From assembly GCA_007844125.1 (NCBI GenBank), contig CM017564.1, positions 24,732,263 through 24,796,262 on the forward strand: a DNA stretch of 64,000 bases, written 5' to 3'. Under the pieces are notes generated by a model, which saw only the letters and a list, made by a program, of their open reading frames with translations, was not told the origin of the DNA and did not search any database. The DNA comes from Sinonovacula constricta. Its lineage: Eukaryota > Mollusca > Bivalvia > Cardiida > Solecurtidae. Position numbers and translations under genes: made by a program. Positions 61,701 through 64,000 of this stretch are shown piece after piece (the stretch's first letter is position 1; every line of letters starts with the position of its first letter).

Positions 61701-62921
61701 AACACAGCATAATCCTTCACATAATGGCTTGGGGTCCGGTTTTGATTAAGCTCCAGAATATTGTCATGTATCACTTTCAAAGCATCACTAGGTAAGCTGT
61801 TAATGGATTGCACCAAATGTTTGTACGCTGACAAATCTCTGTTATAATGGCCGATATCGATGAACATTGTGTACAAATCAACCGGGAAAAGTTTCTTAAA
61901 CAATCGACGGTTTCTCTCCATGCTGAACAGGAATCGGAGGGTCCGGAATGCAAATCTCTGCAATAGAGGAAGAAAAGGTTAGTAACAATTTGCAGAATGT
62001 AAGAAAGGGTTTATAGTGCCAGAAATACATATTTTTTGCATTTAATGCATTAGCAGTAAACACAGTGTTACTGCTTCACGCGATAAACAGCTGTCCTAAC
62101 AAAGTTCAGCTATTCTTAGTGCAACAAAAATGAGTTCTAGGAACCTCCATGTATACTAGGACAATTTTGAAGTAGAATATTAAAAAAAGTTAAGGTGCCA
62201 TTTGTTTACCTGTAACAGTTGAGCAGCCTTTCTCTCCCTGGCTGATACGCAGTCTGGACATGGTAAAATGAGCAGACCTACACTGTAGATGCCATTGGCT
62301 TGCACAATCTGCTGCGAGTTGGTGTCGTTGAGGACTAGTTCGGATAGGGCCCCGCAGCAAGCTGAAGTTACAGAAGGTTATATTGATGTAACTGATGTAA
62401 GGATTTCCACGCAACTTGTTGGGTTAATTACCTCATCATTAGTATTTTAATCATCTAGGATCATTGTCTACCTGAAAACCATCATCGTTAATGTAGATGA
62501 TAACCATCATCAACATCATCATAATCGACTATAATAAGTCATCATCAGTCATCATCAATCACCAATCAATCATCATAAATCATTATCAATTATCATCATC
62601 TTTCATAATGAATCATTATCAATAATTACCTATCAATTCATAATCATCATCATTATTCATAATGATTAATCATCATCAATCAATCATCCTCAACATTATA
62701 TAAGATAAAATAGACTAATATAACTTCTAATCCTCACAAATTGCTCAAATTAATTTGTGGAGTGATTATTATTATTATAATTATTATTATTATTATTAGG
62801 ATTTCTTTTTGTTGGTATAAAATTATCATCGCTTCTATAAAGTAGATATTGTATATAGTAGATAAACTGTTTTATACATACCTTGCTTTAATTTGTATTG
62901 CAGCTCAACAAACTCTTCTCC
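49726..62921 (-). CDS. NEK10: NEK10 protein kinase, 3' 15 exons (5' end outside window)
   Basis: Exons: 62921-62882, 62361-62210, 61957-61619, 61045-60907, 60514-60390, 58675-58573, 57935-57857, 57108-56979, 56084-56014, 55291-55142, 54061-53871, 53301-53098, 52555-52370, 50983-50763 and 50262-49726 (TAA). All are GT-AG and in phase, giving 888 aa in the window. Residues 1-135 are the end of the N-terminal helical/armadillo region (ACCGALSELVL, FRTLRFLFSMERNR). The kinase domain (about 145-415) has the Gly loop GRGAFGSVY (154-162), Lys176, HRDLTPNN (281-288), DFG (301-303), CPE (326-328) and DIWALGCILYQM. A basic helical segment (LERKLDRERKRTQ) follows, then a Ser-rich tail with the NEK10-specific RRVRQISDPITQMLHTLHK and ITYEQLQSMIETVL blocks. 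HRDLT (Thr for the usual Lys) is shared with human NEK10. NEK10 supports motile ciliogenesis; human loss causes a ciliary lung disease (established). Confidence 0.97.
50290..50513 (-). mobile_element. Type C SINE in last NEK10 intron
   Basis: On the minus strand, GCGCCTATGGCCGAGTGGTT (Leu/Ser-tRNA-like A box) and GGGTTCAAGTTCCAG (B box) are followed by a body ending CAATTTGACCATAATTGTG. It is the best copy of this family and lies in the same orientation as NEK10. Confidence 0.75.
51455..51705 (-). mobile_element. Type B SINE in NEK10 intron
   Basis: It reads, inverted, the type B tail (TTTATTGGGTTTATCATTCC), body (CCAACCAGCTGTGGAACAAC) and a worn tRNA head near CGGGGCCTCCTGTATTTAGA. Confidence 0.75.
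54143..54921. mobile_element. TA-flanked MITE in NEK10 intron
   Basis: CTGTGAAAGCATTTTATTTC at the left is mirrored by GAAATAAAATGCTTTCACAG at the right, continuing into GTGGGGCA/TGCCCCAC. TA flanks each end (54141-54142, 54922-54923), a Tc1/mariner-type target. It is 779 bp with no transposase ORF. Further ATTTCGTGG motifs recur inside both ends. Confidence 0.88.
56842..56924 (+). repeat. Type B SINE 3' fragment in NEK10 intron
   Basis: ATGCTATACACAGTTAAGGC followed by AGCACTACATCTGCTTTAAG matches the type B body. It ends only about 55 bp from the donor of the NEK10 exon at 57108-56979, antisense to it. Confidence 0.6.
57145..57345 (-). mobile_element. Type C SINE in NEK10 intron
   Basis: It has CACATTGACCCAATTATGGT, then GGTGAAGTAAGACTTCAGAC, and a GGACTCGAACCCACGAGG B-box region and a CATGGCCATG head. 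It begins about 35 bp upstream of the exon at 57108-56979, very near its branch-point zone. Confidence 0.65.
57528..57758 (-). mobile_element. Second Type C SINE in the same NEK10 intron
   Basis: CCAACGACCAATTATGGTCA, TTGATGGGGAAAACCCCCAA and the AAGGGACTCGAATTCATG B-box region resemble the copy at 57145-57345. It ends about 100 bp from the acceptor-side copy's neighbouring exon at 57857. Confidence 0.65.
58900..59036 (-). mobile_element. Type C SINE fragment in NEK10 intron
   Basis: TTGAACCACATGATGAGAGG (B-box region) and ACTAGGCCATAGCTGCCTC (head) match the type C family. The body is short and diverged. Confidence 0.5.
59193..59293 (-). repeat. Type B SINE 3' fragment in NEK10 intron
   Basis: GGGTCTATCGTCCAACCAAC, CAGTGTCAACTTGAAGCAGT and CTTCCCTGTGTATAGCAT match the inverted 3' half of the type B family. 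Confidence 0.6.
59621..60380. repeat. 40-bp minisatellite abutting a NEK10 splice donor
   Basis: Exactly 19 head-to-tail units of 40 bp, beginning CATACAAGACCACTGATAAG. Units differ mainly at one site (CACTG, CATTG or CAATG). A distinctive variant (CATACAAAAC with AAGCACA) appears at 59941 and 60221, 280 bp or seven units apart, indicating block duplication. The array stops only about 8 bp from the GT donor of the exon at 60514-60390. Confidence 0.95.
62460..62800. repeat. Degenerate ATC simple repeat and (TTA)n
   Basis: Iterated CATCATCA/AATCATCAT blocks run through about 62465-62700 and an ATTATT run lies at about 62767-62800, both in a NEK10 intron. No coding content. Confidence 0.75.
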
Positions 62922-64000
62922 CTGAAGATAAAAAAGTTTTATTAGTCTTGTCAATAAATAAAAAAGTTTGAGGCAATATTATTCCACTATTGAACTACTC
63001 TTATATTTAAATTCATTATTTAAAAGAAATAAACATTTTATAAATAATGATTTGCTAATATTCATACAGGGCACAATGTATCTGTTTCATTCATACTTTG
63101 TCAATTTCATTCTTCGGCCATTTTATTCATACATTGGCAATTTCGTTATTCTACCATGTCATTCTCATGCTGGCAATTACACGCTCCCACAATTTCATTC
63201 ATACAATGGCGATTTTATGCCTCTACCATTTTATTAATTGACAGGCCATTTAACGCAACAACTATTTTATTTATACAGTGGCAATTGCACACTTCCACTA
63301 TTTCAATGTATTGTGTACATGTATAAACAGTTGCAAACCTATTATAAAAAGGTTGCTTATATATTGTAATGTGCATAACATTTTTGCAGACTTATATCTG
63401 GCACATATACATAAATTTTAAAAGACTTACCAAAATAATTTCTTATTTTCAATTTATTCTAAATTTACAAGAAACACTTTTTGTATGTTAATATTATAAA
63501 ATGAACAATTATTTTTAGCTTTTGAGTTACATAACTTCAGGTTGATAATACATGTAGCAATGTTATATATTATATTCACAGCAAAAAACCAGCAGAATGT
63601 AAGTTTCACCTTAATACAGGTATTGTTTGATATTGATATATGTTTTATAAAAAGCAGTATAATTTTGCTTGACATTATATAGGAATTTTTCAAGAAATTT
63701 TTTTCACAATTTCAGTCCATTATGAAAAAAACAGATAAAAAAATCGTTTTAAGTATATGTTTTGGCTAAATAAAATCATAATTGCATGTAACAATATTCT
63801 ATTATAAGAAAAAATGATTATTGGATCATTCAATTCATTAAAATTCAGATAAAAAGGTTACAGAAAAAGAGCCAGCCATTCAATTTTAGAATCACACTGG
63901 GGAAAACACATGGCAATCGAAGTGATGAGTGGTATGAATAATTATTATAAATAGGTAAAAGTATGATTTTGATGTAACTACAGTGAACTTAAATTGTAGG
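62922..64000. other. NEK10 intron sequence, no exon seen
   Basis: This stretch lies upstream (on the minus strand) of the first in-window exon. I found no further NEK10 exon to the window edge. Bases of about 63060-63300 contain loosely repeated TTTCATTCATACA/GGCAATTT units of about 25-40 bp. Confidence 0.5.

Overview
This is eukaryotic nuclear DNA. It is AT-rich, with compact spliced genes, long intergenic and intronic stretches, tRNA-derived SINEs, many short inverted-terminal-repeat elements (MITEs), microsatellites and minisatellites. The repeat style and the protein sequences suggest a lophotrochozoan, most likely a bivalve mollusc. Species cannot be fixed from sequence alone.

Left third (1-30.7 kb): mostly repeats. 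A TTAA-ended MITE family recurs more than ten times, alongside a second inverted-repeat element that seems to carry a promoter and first-exon fragment, three copies of a third element, and several SINE families. The only protein gene I can support here is a two-exon minus-strand gene (11568-13844) for a small secreted Gln/Gly-rich protein of 132 aa that I do not recognise. A TATA-box promoter or solo LTR lies near 17.08 kb.

Middle (30.7-40.8 kb): two genes transcribed divergently from a shared region of about 470 bp. The minus-strand gene is calaxin (CLXN/EFCAB1), the Ca2+ sensor of outer-arm dynein, complete in six exons (226 aa). The plus-strand gene is a C2orf69 homologue, two exons (292 aa), with a GFSKG lipase-like motif. 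The region between them contains a close match to an RFX X-box, as expected for a motile-cilium gene.

Right (41-64 kb): SINEs, MITEs, a LINE relic and a 37-bp tandem array, then the last 15 exons of NEK10 on the minus strand (49726-62921). These exons encode part of the N-terminal helical region, the complete kinase domain and the C-terminal tail. The 5' part of the gene lies beyond base 64000. All three conserved genes were built by reading splice sites: every junction keeps phase, and the joined in-window NEK10 exons total 2667 nt (889 codons including stop).

Two of the three conserved genes (calaxin, NEK10) act in motile cilia. Their closeness may be chance or a local ciliary neighbourhood.
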